A DNA stretch of 64,000 nt from contig CP099850.1 in the NCBI GenBank assembly GCA_030062745.1, positions 10,173,538 to 10,237,537 on the forward strand, read 5' to 3'. The notes beneath the pieces are model-generated. The model was not told where the DNA came from and made no database searches. It saw only the letters and a program-made list of their open reading frames with translations. Positions 35,201 through 45,010 of the stretch are shown one piece after another. A program made the translations under genes and the position numbers. Source of the stretch: Capitulum mitella. Taxonomy: Eukaryota; Arthropoda; Thecostraca; Pollicipedomorpha; Pollicipedidae. Numbering within the stretch: the first letter of the stretch is position 1; the number at the start of each line of letters is the position of its first letter.

Positions 35201-37171
35201 CTAACCGAATGTTTCCTGCTTTATTAAGCCAATGCAAAACCACCACATGAACGGATTAACAAATTAAAAAGAACTGAATCATCCCCATGGCCGACTATCG
35301 TATCATGGTTTTCCGCTAGTTCTGACATGGTTTTGGGGAGTAATCAGATGTCTGCGTTCGGGTGGCTGTTACCACTCAGCTCGTCGCGGCGCCATATTGT
35401 TCTCATTGAGATAGCGGCGCATGCCGCGGTCCGTACCGCGGTCTGTATCGCGTGAGCGTACAAACTTTTTGCATAACGTATGTATAGCTCAGCGTATACT
35501 TTTTGCTAAGATGTGAGGAAATATCAGGACGTAATTCAAAGACGCGGGATAATTAGGGAGGTGCGCATCGTGCATTGTGACACTTACCAGCTAATTCAGA
35601 TCAGGCAGAGGAGCAAATGATGTCAAGATCAGACGGAACGTTCTGACCTGCCACCGGCGTTCGTGCTTATTGTGTTTAGCCCGTCCCGATGAAGAACTGT
35701 AGCCAGTCTGCGGTGGGCAGATAACGTGTTTTTCGGGATCTGTGGGCAGCTTGTTACCTTAAACTTATTATCTGGACGCCAATGACCATTGATAAGTGTG
35801 CAGCGATCGTTGGCTGTCAGGGCCGTAAGACATGTTGCCAGTGGCGGGGACACTGGACAGAGAGTGGACTGCCTGCAGATTCGAAAAAAAAACGCCTTTT
35901 GAGTACCATCTCGAGAAGGCCGACCGTCCCATGTCGTACAATTGAAAAAACCGTTTAATGTCAAGATACGTTACTTCCTGAACATCGTAGTGTCAGACGA
36001 GTGTTGAAACTGAGAGACGAATAAATTCCAGGTGGCTGGTATTCCCATTTTCACTTAAGTTTAGTCTTACATTGTTGCATGAACGGCAATGCAATTTTGT
36101 TGTGTCGTGATTCTTGGCAGTGATTTAGTGACGCCAGTTACCTTCACGAGTCATCGCACCTTGAATTCGGGTAACCTTGAGATGAGGGTCGAGTTTTTCG
36201 TAATGTGGTCATGGCGTGGCCTTACCCGTTTAATAAAGGCGGAAGTTCCTACACGGTGTCTCTACTGCACGATATCTAGTGCGAGACTGACACGTGCACG
36301 ACACCACACATTTGTACTAGCTTCGTTTCATCGTAGTGTTGGGCCAGTACTGCTGTGGTTTTACATCTTTTCTTCTTTGTTTTGTTATAAGTCACTCAAT
36401 TTTTCGTTACTTCTACTTCTGTGTTTTGTTGTTTTTCTTGCTTTGTTTTTAGTTTCACATTGGGCGACTAGTTTTGTTGCTAGTTTTAACCCTTATTTTG
36501 GGCTTAGTTTTGCCATAATCCGATAACTAAGGCAATACTAGCAAAAGTTCATGATGGCCACGTTGTGGCACAAACGCAAATTCCGCTAATTATAGTATAA
36601 GAACTTGCAGCTGTTGCACTTGTGTAACATACCACTGATTTTCTACAGCACTCCTGCAGGGATGCTCTTTAAAATTTCATTAGAGACATTTAAAAGATGC
36701 CCACCAAAACCCGAGTTAATCAAGGTCCCCAACAGCCAGGAATTTTATCTCTCTTTCTATTTCTCTCTCTTTCATTCCTCAGCTGCTGGCCAGCAGGGGG
36801 CGCCAATCTCTCCGTACCTGTGCAGCGCCCCTCAGCTGCTGACCAGCAGGGGGCGCCAATCTCTCCTTACCTGTGCGGCGCCCCTCAGCGGCTGACCAGC
36901 AGGGGGCGCCAATCTCTCCTTACTTGCGCGGCACCCCTCAGCCACTGACCAACAGGGAGTCGCCAATCTCTCTTTACCTGCGCGGCACGCCGCTGCTGCT
37001 GACCAGACGTGTCGAGCCGCCCGTGTAGTAGGTCGGCACCGAGGCCAGCTCGTACGGGCGACCCAGCGGCAGGGCGGAGCCGTAGCGGGCTCCACCGGCC
37101 GCAGAGCCTCCGGCGGGGCGGCGGTAGGAGCTCATCGGGACCGAACCGTGCTGCCACCAGGCGGCTGCGAC
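22666..37171 (-). CDS. Large disordered protein with C-terminal ankyrin repeats (ANKRD33/ANKRD33B-like)
   Basis: Exons in transcript order: 37171-36978, 31927-30765, 30636-28257, 26714-26570, a gap, 23819-23679, 23225-22666. All visible junctions agree in phase except across the gap, where one exon (phase 0 to 1) is not found. The ATG at 37135 is the likely start, though the frame stays open back to the exon's acceptor. The product has about 1,280 residues before the gap and 232 after. The first 1,200 residues are disordered: an Ala/Gly/Arg repeat region, Gln/Pro-rich sequence, then long Ser/Thr/Asp/Glu runs and an Arg-rich basic segment. The C-terminal part has ankyrin repeats (NNQGLTPLMKACIQGKSKCA, LLLDHGADPQTRDPGRSM), matching the end of vertebrate ANKRD33B in order. 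The family has roles in photoreceptor transcription in vertebrates; no function can be given here. Confidence 0.75.
23679..23819 (-). CDS. Ankyrin gene exon with an ankyrin repeat
   Basis: Acceptor TCGGTTTCAG and donor CATG|GTAAGT. Begins with two bases of a codon, then HAAVVTALLENYTEIEVDCK, NNQGLTPLMKACIQGKSKCA and RLLLDH. The G-TPLMKA-(x)n-LLL pattern is a standard ankyrin repeat. Ends with one base of a Gly codon. Confidence 0.85.
25597..25632. repeat. 16-bp inverted repeat with 4-base loop
   Basis: TTCCTGTCCTTCCTGC (25597-25612), loop AACA, GCAGGAAAGACAGGAA (25617-25632): 15 of 16 pairs match. It lies in an ankyrin gene intron. No target-site duplication was recognised, so a MITE end is possible but unproven. 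Confidence 0.8.
25920..26620. repeat. Degenerate minisatellite, unit about 26-28 bases, NQTDG-like
   Basis: Units of the type CCGTCTGGTTGGTTACACTAA recur more than a dozen times with substitutions. On the minus strand they read NQTDG, SQTDGN, DRTDGNGR. The array is interrupted at about 26213-26262 by an A-rich GATAAA run. Its right end overlaps the end of exon 26714-26570, which encodes NQTDGSGR, so the array appears to derive from that exon edge. Confidence 0.75.
26570..26714 (-). CDS. Ankyrin gene exon, pre-ankyrin helix
   Basis: Acceptor CTGTTGCAG; the first base G completes Arg from the previous exon, and 48 codons follow: DQMTPSSVHEQFMQVCVRLN and onward to NQTDGSGR, ending in phase 0 at CGG|GTCAGT. 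The spacing of F, C, N, R, G and GR resembles the start of the ankyrin domain in ANKRD33B. The next exon should continue with a Thr-Gly-Leu-type ankyrin start but was not located. Confidence 0.7.
26854..26877. repeat. 10-bp GC-rich hairpin upstream of ankyrin exon 26714
   Basis: CGCGCTGACG (26854-26863), loop GGCT, CGTCAGCGCG (26868-26877), flanked by extra GCGCTGAC copies. In the minus-strand transcript it lies 140 bases before the acceptor of exon 26714. Confidence 0.75.
27757..27985. repeat. AT-rich zone with repeated AATCAA words
   Basis: Degenerate AATCAAA/AATCAAT words recur about every 10-12 bases, ending in an A-run near 27957-27970. Non-coding, inside an ankyrin gene intron. Confidence 0.6.
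28257..30636 (-). CDS. Ankyrin gene exon, 793-codon Ser/acidic disordered region
   Basis: Acceptor AGTCCACAG at 30637; the first two bases complete a Thr codon, then FHRGIEQRRAPSKHNDTICA. The frame remains open for 2.3 kb to KPAG|GTGAGG-type donor (CCCAG|GTGAGG), leaving two bases of Arg. Composition is dominated by Ser, Thr, Asp and Glu (TESSDSTSSESV-like runs), followed by Pro-rich sequence and a basic RRQRRIRRTASSPEV segment that looks like a phosphorylatable motif. Such long Ser/acidic tracts are usually disordered casein-kinase targets; that is inference. Confidence 0.75.
30637..30764 (-). other. 128-base intron bridging two frames of the ankyrin gene
   Basis: The upstream frame stops at 30619 and the downstream frame is closed upstream by TAA near 30678. 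A GTAAGA donor at 30764 and a CCACAG acceptor at 30637 join the two in phase. The alternative is a frameshift in the gene or in the assembly; the good donor favours an intron. Confidence 0.6.
30765..31927 (-). CDS. Ankyrin gene exon with Ala/Gly/Arg-rich tandem repeats
   Basis: Acceptor ACCCTCAG, then one base completing Arg and YQLYSRNDVPSGHTNYDVIR. The donor CCGA|GTAAGA leaves one base. The beginning looks well-structured and may be conserved. Then roughly 15-residue repeats follow (GREDSAAGRTDAQTAA-like, about five copies near 31450-31720), then Gln/Pro/Ala-rich sequence with an Ala run encoded by GCA/GCT triplets near 31140-31165. The frame continues to a TAG at 30619 if the intron is not spliced. 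Confidence 0.65.
32083..36775 (-). other. Long intron of the ankyrin gene, no exon recognised
   Basis: Between exons 36978 and 31927. It holds a GC-rich CCGCCATCGGG-type repetitive patch at about 33800-34250 and a small hairpin at about 33181-33202 (TTAGCCT/AGGCTAA). The open frame on the minus strand at 33720-34241 is composition-driven. Confidence 0.5.
34060..34200. repeat. Imperfect repeat of GCCGCCATCGGGCC words
   Basis: About nine loose copies of GCCGTCATCGGGCC / GCCGCCATCAG / GCCACCATCGGG in 140 bases. Non-coding by context. Contributes to long spurious open frames. Confidence 0.6.
36779..36977. repeat. Four-copy 53-bp tandem repeat carrying CTCF-like motifs and splice donors
   Basis: The core CCAGCAGGGGGCGCC starts at 36790, 36843 and 36896, exactly 53 bases apart; a decayed copy starts at 36949. 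The fifth phase point falls on GACCAG in the exon at 37001. Each unit also contains a minus-strand donor-like GTAAGG/GTACGG, homologous to the real donor after 36978. The array looks like tandem duplication of the exon's last bases plus its donor. Confidence 0.9.
36788..36911 (+). promoter_or_regulatory. Cluster of three CTCF consensus matches
   Basis: TGACCAGCAGGGGGCGCCA (copies 2 and 3) and TGGCCAGCAGGGGGCGCCA (copy 1) satisfy every position of the vertebrate CTCF consensus YGRCCASYAGRKGGCRSYV. All are on the same strand with 53-base spacing. CTCF and its DNA-binding zinc fingers are conserved across bilaterians, so an insulator or loop anchor is possible. Binding is inferred, not shown. 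Confidence 0.5.
36978..37171 (-). CDS. First visible exon of the ankyrin gene
   Basis: Preceded on the minus strand by ATTGTTGCAG and followed by CGCAG|GTAAAG. The ATG at 37135-37133 opens MSSYRRPAGGSAAGGARYG and continues to SSGVPR. The frame is also open between the acceptor and the ATG (VAAAWWQHGSVP), so an upstream exon, coding or not, must exist if the acceptor is real. Ends with two bases of an Arg codon. The intron side of this exon carries the 53-base repeat array. Confidence 0.6.
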
Positions 37172-37570
37172 CTGCAACAATCCGGAGGTGATGCCCGTGC
37201 ACTGGCACGCTCCGAGAACCGTTTTTGCGTCATCGCGATGACGTCATGGGCCGCGATGATGCGCTTCTGCTGGCGCTGGAGGGTCTTAATGACCCCAGGG
37301 CTCCATTAATCCGATTCCAGAGGTGCACAGGGAATAGCAGTTTCGCATGCACAACTCACCTTCAAATGACCGCAGAGGTGAGTTATATGGACATATAGCA
37401 ATTTCCTGGTCATCGCACCAGAACTGCATAGTATATTTTTTTGAGTTCAAGCAATAGGAATAGGCCTTGATTTGTTTCGCACCGTAAACATAAATAAGTT
37501 CTTCTATACATTCTTCTATATCTATTGCTCCTACTACTGTTTGACAGTTATAAGTAATTTCGTTTTCGAA

Positions 37571-37624
37571 ATTTTTTTTTTGCTTGTTTTTGTTTTGTTT
37601 TGTTTGTTTTGTTTTTGTTTTGCA
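37571..37624. repeat. TTTTG/TTTG microsatellite
   Basis: Consecutive GTTTT and GTTT units after a T-run. Non-coding. Confidence 0.8.
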
Positions 37625-38595
37625 ATTTTCATTTGGTGGTTCCGGCTTATTTAAGGGACCTCGTTTGACATTCACATAGACATCACGACCTACTCGCAAT
37701 GACCCTAACACCACGGCTGGAGATTTACGAGAATAATTCCGAAAATTTTGGGGCGGGAACTGAATAGGATTTTAGACTATTTCCGCCATTGCCATTGACT
37801 TTTTGACTTCAGACCACTTTTCAGTCATTGCCAGTGACCTAATGTTAAAATTCTGTAAAAGGAGGTCTACTGCCTATTGCCAAAAGCAGATCCCCCAGGA
37901 TCTTCAGCATGCCTTGCACCGTTAAGCGTGGATTTCAGATTAGCCATTTCTACGCACCAAGTACCTGAAGTTTACTATGTCATGTGTCTTTTAGGACCGC
38001 CCAGATCATGGCACGGACGCCTATAGTGCCTTATTCATCGAATGCTTCATCGGGTGGAGTACCGATATATCTGAGAGTACAGGCTTCCACGTTTGTCACC
38101 ATAGTGAAACAGACCAGCGCACTGCAAGGACTCGCAGTTTCCTTCTTTCACAAGCAACAGCTCAGGCGTTCCGCGAATAACTTGGGGAAAACGTCCTTCA
38201 AGCACAGTGATGTCCCAGGGTACGGGATTCGTCCAGGTCTTACATCTTGTGCGAAAACAGTATTCCGCAACCTACGCTTGCATTGCATTATGCTAAACCA
38301 AAGCGTGAGCACACCTACAAATGTTCTCAAATATACTCTAATTAGATGCAGACTTTGGCAGAAACTAAAAGTCTAAGGACATTTGCTTTGAATTAACAGC
38401 CGTTTCGGTTTTTATCTGTGTCTTTATGTAAAGTTTGCTAGAAAAACAGGTCAGCCGGATTAACAATGTCCTTGACTCACAGCCGATACTTTTTGGCACC
38501 ACTAATTAAAACATGCTCGGTTTTCAGGGACAGCGCCTTTCGTTTCTGACACGAATGAACCAATCCCATGTCAATAACGCGGCCTCAGCCGACAA

Positions 38596-38976
38596 TTAAG
38601 TAGAAATACTGCCGGAAAATACTGAAGGCCATGTGTCACTCGCCGCCCGATCAAAGTCACAGTCCTCGTAACTCTGTCTCAGACGGAAACAAATCTCCCG
38701 GACCCTGACATGGCTCTCCTCTGGATGTTGGAGCGACAGTAACGCTGCCCGGGGGTCACGGTACTCGTGCTCAGACGGGCCGAGGTCGGGCTCGCGACCA
38801 GACGGCTCCTTTGTTCCAGTGGCACGTGCCGGGTGGCGTGGAGCGTGCGGTGACTGGGCCGCGCCGTCGCCCAACGTCGCCGGCCTGCCAAACGGCGCGC
38901 CACGCGAGATGTACATACAGGCCACTGCCAGTGACTGTACCAACTGAGGCCAAAGAAGAACCATTGAGTGCAGCAT
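38596..38976 (-). CDS. Possible small secreted protein, unrecognised
   Basis: A 126-residue frame starting MLHSMVLLWPQLVQSLAVAC, which resembles a signal peptide, followed by a Pro/Ala/Arg-rich middle and a charged end with two Cys (REICFRLRQSYEDCDFDRAA). The stop is TAA. The frame is also open upstream to 39105. It matches no family I know. Frames of this length also arise by chance in this GC-rich DNA, so it may be nothing, or an upstream exon of the ankyrin gene. Confidence 0.2.
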   Translation of the reverse strand: MLHSMVLLWPQLVQSLAVACMYISRGAPFGRPATLGDGAAQSPHAPRHPARATGTKEPSGREPDLGPSEHEYRDPRAALLSLQHPEESHVRVREICFRLRQSYEDCDFDRAASDTWPSVFSGSIST

Positions 38977-41189
38977 GCGACCTGGTCTGCTGATTAAGCT
39001 TCGTTCTGCGTTCGCATCCCAGTGACAGTCAAGCAGCTCTGTCCGTTCCTCGCTTTTTCGGTGGCAGGGCACTGGCATTCCTCTGACGTGTTCGTCCTCT
39101 GTCATCCTCTGATCCTCATCCTCCCCTCACGGAGGATTGGCAAAGGGCAGCTGCCAATAGGCCAGCGAGCCAGGGTCGCAGCGATCTTGCCAATGGGGTC
39201 ACGATCCAGTTAGATGGCGTGTCGCAGCTAACCTCCCCGGGCCGTTATCGGACCGCTTTCTTCTCAAACGGTGACATTTCACACCAGGGCGTCACCTCAC
39301 CCGTGAGGGTCAGGGGCTCCGCTCCCCCCCCCCCTCCTGCCATGACCCTTCAGTCGTCAGACTTCGGACTTTTAATTTAGGTTTCTCACTACGCACTGTG
39401 GTTTTCGAACCTCTTGTCAATATCTAAAACAACTGGCCTTCAGTGATCACACAATTGGATTTGATATTACTAGGCACGATGATATTAAACAGCCTATTAA
39501 GCCAAATTTAGCCATTCCTTGGCACGAAGACAAGCTCCGATTGCATCCTACGCTTACCCTTTCGTCTAATAACATTATTTTTCATGCACTCACATTCCCA
39601 CCGGATCTCCCCAATAACCATCGATGCTGCTTTGTGACCAGCTTTCCGGTCAGGGCGCTCAGCTGGCGCTTTAGCTTGCAAGGTTGCTCAGATGACCTTA
39701 CTAGATAAGCTGAAAAGTAAACGATAGGAACGAGAACATAGGTTTGCGCCATCTGCTCTGAACGACATCATTTATGAATGCGCCCTCACTCACCCTTTCA
39801 ATCAAGCCATCTTTTTTAAGCTGCCATTCGAATGAACGTCCAACTTGCTGTCCCGCCAAAAAAATAAAAAACGCAGCATGATAGTTCACGAATCGTGCAA
39901 CTACTGCACAACTAGCATGACTCTCTCCCTCCCTCTCCTTCCGCCCCCCTCTCTCTCAAGTCTCTAAAACGAAGTAAGTTTAGCAGTACGTCATCATCGT
40001 CATATCTGTTTCATGTCGCCATCTGTAGTTGAAATTGCAATTATTGGCCCGTTGGTTATATGCAAAATAAAATAAATGAAGTGTACGCTCCTTTTATCAT
40101 TCTCTCGCGTTTCTATTCTACAGTACCAATGAATCCGCCTGAAATTCTGGGCCAACCGTCTCCTCACGTCTACCCCGCCACTCTAACAGACTTGACGTTG
40201 CCGCCCATTCAAACCTTGAGAACGGACGGTCTCCCTGGAGATGTCCTTTCCTCACAGCACTGCATTCCCGCATGACGTGTACATACATGGCGTGCAAAGC
40301 ACTACAAATGGTTAAACGTTCCCCAGGATGCAGTCATAAACTTCAGCTGAGACTGAGCCTCCGCCGCCATGACGTTGCCGTTGTCCATAACTCATAACGC
40401 GTCTGAGTCATGCAGTATGGTGAAAAATAATTTATCTTTCAACAACACGCTGTTTGTTTGTATAATCACAACACGGGGCGGCTCGCGCCAGCATCACTTT
40501 GATCCGACCCAGAATCTGTGAATATCAACGGTTTCTGGAACGTGGTCGTTAGTTTTCGCCCGAGCCTTATATCTTATCCCCATATGTGAGGTATGAACCC
40601 TTCTTATGCTTGAATTACAGAACATGGTAAGGTGGAACCAAAAACAGGTCAATGATAGGTCCCTTTAACGTAAGGTTTGGCGTCTTCCGGTCGAACCGTG
40701 TTAGCTGATTCATGGGCAGGAAAAACAAAGTCATGCCAGGGCATTTAAACGGACTGCAGGATTTTTACAGTAAACTGTCTTTTAATTCTGCGTTGCGTGG
40801 CACTCACTTACAGCCCAGAATACGCACACATATACATACCTGTACCACATAAAATTGTAAAAAGACATCTACATTCTAAAGCAACAGGATGCCGACGATT
40901 GGTTGAGCAGCGGAAACTTCAGATACATGTTTCGGAGTACATAATTAATCTTACGTCCTTTTCTTTGTACATTTGATCCGAACGGTTCCTGGGGTGATAT
41001 TACCGACCGAAGCTTGCGCATAGCAAAGCTTATTGCACAGACCCCGACCACTAAATCCGACTGCGTAACTACGGGTAACGGCCGCTTTTGGGAGAAAGGC
41101 TTAACGTGCCGCCAAATGTGGTACGAAAAGCCGTATGGTAATCAGCTTGACCTCATGTTGGCTGTCAGCCGAACCACGGACCGAATATC

Positions 41190-41263
41190 GAGCACCGAGG
41201 CGACTCGAACCCACCTTGCTAGGACGGGGAGACCAGCGCTCTTACCAACTGAGCCACCGATCA
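41190..41263 (-). repeat. tRNA-derived SINE head or decayed tRNA
   Basis: On the minus strand, an A-box TGGCTCAGTTGG (41256-41245) and a B-box GGTTCGAGTC (41211-41202) have tRNA-like spacing. The D-arm GCTC...GAGC pairs, but the anticodon and acceptor stems do not close well. That favours a SINE head with RNA polymerase III promoter boxes over a working tRNA gene. Confidence 0.5.
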
Positions 41264-44200
41264 CTGTATTTTCTTGTCAAACAGCCACGAGAAACACGAC
41301 AGATTTTAAAAAATGAGCGAACTAACAGCACGCTGTTGTAAACTTCTCAGATACTTTCTTTCAAAAGATGCATGTCAGTCAACATCGACCATCGAGTTGT
41401 TTGAAGTAATTTTGGGGAGCGTGCCATGGCTAGTTAACAATTTGTTGGTGATGCATGTTGTTTTCCGCCTTTGCACGACATAAAAACAATAACTTTAGCT
41501 GACCTTGGCATGATGTGTCCACAGACAAAAGATGTTCATGGATTGTTCGAAAGTGTAGACAGTGCTAGCGCAATATCTCCATTTTGTTCGGTAGCTACTA
41601 AAAAACTTGAAGTAAAAAAACCAAAGTATCAGTTTTATCGTCTATGGGCGAGAAAGCTAAACCACCTGCACATGAATTCCATTTTCTTGGTAAGTAGACA
41701 TATATCCTCCTCATCACGGCTGAAGATTCCCGAGCATTATTGAGAAGGGGGGTCCACATGGATTTCAGATAATTTCTTTCTACTCAGTACCATAGACCTA
41801 ATGCTCAAATCCCTGAATATTGGGGGAGGGTCCGAACCACCAACTCCCCGTGATTGCCAGCCGTGCTCATCTACTCTGTAGGTACCTTTGTACATCATAC
41901 TGGTGAAGCAAGCTACGTAGTATCACTTTAAGAACAGCACCAGATGCGGATGACATGGCTCTTGTACATCTGCTACACAGTACACAGCTCTGGGCCGGTG
42001 CAGCTGGCTGCCATCAGACGCCGTGACAGAGACTGGGCACTGAGCCCAGGTCACTTCGAGCTGGCGCGCCGCCATCTTGGCAGAGACTTGTGCGGGTGGC
42101 TACGGGAAATGGCGACGCGTGCTGCTGACTACAAAGCTGTCTGGTTCTGAAGAATGGGTGACGTCAGGTTGACGTCCGAGTGCTTCACGGCCCTCAGGGA
42201 TAAACGCTTCCAGTTTACAGTGATCTGTTTTACAATGAATTCCCGTTTCATGACGTTATCTTCCAGTTTTCTTCGGGCTGATTTAAAATCGGATTCATAC
42301 GCAACAGATATGCCTAATCCCGACTTGCTAGACAGCCCCGTGGACTGAAAAACCAAATGCAGCAGTGCATGGTGAAAACAAAAGGCAAGTTGCGCTTCGG
42401 ACCTGCCTTTGGCCACCTTGTGACCTTGTCAGCGTCGTCTCGTGCGCATCCGTCAGTGTCACCACTGAAGCGGAACGGCTATTTCAGTAGCGGGCCAGGC
42501 CCTCGCGGTCAAGTCAAACGGCTCATTCGCCACCGGTGAGCCGTGAAATAGGCAGCAAAATAACTCAGTCACGGCACATGCAAATCCGTCCAAATTTCCC
42601 GCCGTGGATGTAAATCAGCAGGAGATTAATACGCGACAAATCCTCGTCGAGCAGTCACAGCTGTTTCCAGGAGCCAGGTGAGAAACATTTCAGACTGAAA
42701 AATGAACATGATAGTGGCTTTGTCCTCCCTGACCCCAGTATCCCCTGGTTCCAAAGCGCGAATGTTCGTCTTTCGTCTTCCTATACTACTGAGTCGCCCC
42801 TTGGTTTGCGCGATCAGTGAATTGGTCCCATGAGATCCACCTCAGTTGCCACGGCGAAGGACGTACGATGAAGTCTCTCAAAAGCTATGACTAACAATAG
42901 AACACAGCTGGTGGGTCACACCCGACCCGTGCAGCTGAACAGGATAACGGCTAGGTTTATTTGTTTATTTATTTATGCACTTCATAGCCTCATGCCCATG
43001 CCATGACCGAGGCGAATGGGGCTGTTCTCGAGCCAAAGTTAAAGGGATGGCATGGAGGTGTCAAGATGGGGGCGCGCGCATAACTTATAGCGTACAACGA
43101 GATGCATAAACAGGGTTACACATCGACGTATATAGATAGGTTTCGTGCGGGTGGTCTCCGGCCTTTCGGCCGGCACGTCTGCCAAGCATTCCATTCCATG
43201 TCCACCCACTCCACTTCGTCCACTGATGACAGAAACTGAGGTGGTCGATCGGCAGACCCCATGTCGGTATTTCAGCTGGCCAAGACGCACTCTCCTGAAA
43301 ACAGAGCACGCTCGGCATGTGCTCTCCTCGGGCAGGCCGTCTAGGCGGCCCAACAGTAAAGCTGCTCCTGAAGATACCCCGGACCATCCGAAGAGTCCGT
43401 CACGAGCATAAACTCGAGACGTGAGAAATATCTGGAGGTCAATAATATCAGCACCCAACAACAAAAACAATTATTTTTGAAAGAAAAAGGATGAAACGGA
43501 AATGGACAACAGTGCAGGCGGTCCGCTTCCAGTTGCTGGAATAACTCGTCGGCCCACTCAAATTTGGACGCGTGAGAAGCAACGACCGGCCTCAAGACGG
43601 AAAAGAAGACGCTGCGGCGCGTCTTCTTGACTACTTACACCGCATCTTTGTGCCGCAGACGGATGTTCTGCCTCGGCAATGAGGTAAGGATTCAATGGGC
43701 ATGTTCATCATGCACACATACTTGGGAACGGTAAGCAATATGAAGGGCATATGATATAAGGGCGCACTTCATCCATTATGAGCAAGATTGGGAGCCCAAA
43801 TGTAGATGTTCTTTTAATTTATCGCGGAAACTTTCTTTTCCGTACCAGCTTCTCGTTCCCTATCACTTTGTGTAATTATCTGTCATCTTTTGTCCTTTTC
43901 CCCAAGGTCTTGGTGCGTGTTATTTTACTTGTCAAACACAGCACAAAATCTCCTCCGTATCAACACCATGAATCACCGGTAAGCGGTTCATTGGGTTTTC
44001 CCCATTAATGATATATCGTGTTGCTCATAGTTGCCGTGAGCAATGAGCGCACAAGCTGGCACAAAAACAAACATCCGGATAATGATTCTGAAGTTGTTTG
44101 ATCTCACAACAGTCACAGTCCTGCCTCCGAACTAAGACTGAATCATCTCACTCGCGGAAAGATGACAGTTTTTATGTTGCGCTTTGCAGCTGCCGGCTGC

Positions 44201-44402
44201 TTCGTCTCACGTCAGTATTGCTGTGTCCTCGACTGTAGATACCTCAACTGATCAGCGCAGGATCCGAAACAGTTTGATCTCAGCCGCATGTAGATTGTTT
44301 TTTTCCCCTTTGCTCCATTTCACTAGACGTACGTATGTACATGCAGACATCAGGGGTAGAGCTTTGATCAGTACACTGTCAGACTTAAAGTGCACTGGGT
44401 AC

Positions 44403-44494
44403 CAAAGAGGAATATTCACAAATATCTGGGATCAAAGAGGAATATTCACATATATATCGCACCAGCACCCTGTCAACACCAGGGTGCTGGTGCG
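44403..44494. repeat. 30-base direct repeat followed by a 15-bp perfect hairpin
   Basis: CAAAGAGGAATATTCACA occurs at 44403 and 44433. Immediately after, CGCACCAGCACCCTG (44458-44472) and CAGGGTGCTGGTGCG (44480-44494) form a perfect 15-bp stem around a 7-base loop. Confidence 0.85.
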
Positions 44495-44759
44495 CCCGGA
44501 AAATGAAAGCGTCACACATTACTTATGGACCGCTTAATTTCACCCCTAAAACGCCTACAGAAACTTCGTCTCCGATGCGCTTGACCAGCATCAAACTCGG
44601 ACCGGCGTCAAGCTTCTGACCATCTGGCCTTACCACGTAATCTCTGTGCTCTCGCTGACCTCTCGTCTCCACACAATTCCCAATCCACCGGCCTCACCTG
44701 CGTGGAGCCACGAGTCAACTGCCTGCTCTTCCCCGCACACGCCGCTGGCCACTACAAGC

Positions 44760-45010
44760 GACGCCGACGGTGATCACGGTGGAAGGTGGCCTGCCCCGCC
44801 CGTCCAAGCCCGACCCAGCCCGCCCTGGCTCCGAAATAAGCAGTGACGATGGTGGCGGCGGCGGCGGCGGCGGCGGCGCGGCCGGCCGCTGGCGCGGCGC
44901 CCGGGCAGCCGGCGCCAGCTCGGCTGCAGCACAGAGGCAGCGGCGCGCAGCCGCCGCCGAGGGGCGCGAGGGAGGGGGGCAGACGTCAGGGCTGGGGGGG
45001 GGGCAGATGG
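44760..45010. other. CpG island-like stretch with GGC-triplet run
   Basis: Very GC-rich, including a GGC/GCC triplet run around 44850-44880 that reads as poly-Gly, poly-Ala or poly-Pro depending on frame. It could be a promoter-associated first exon. No reading frame gives a recognisable protein. Confidence 0.35.

Noticed and set aside
41825..41885. Second tRNA-like sequence with GGTTCGGACC
   Set aside because: Only the B-box is convincing; no A-box at the right distance and no closed stems.
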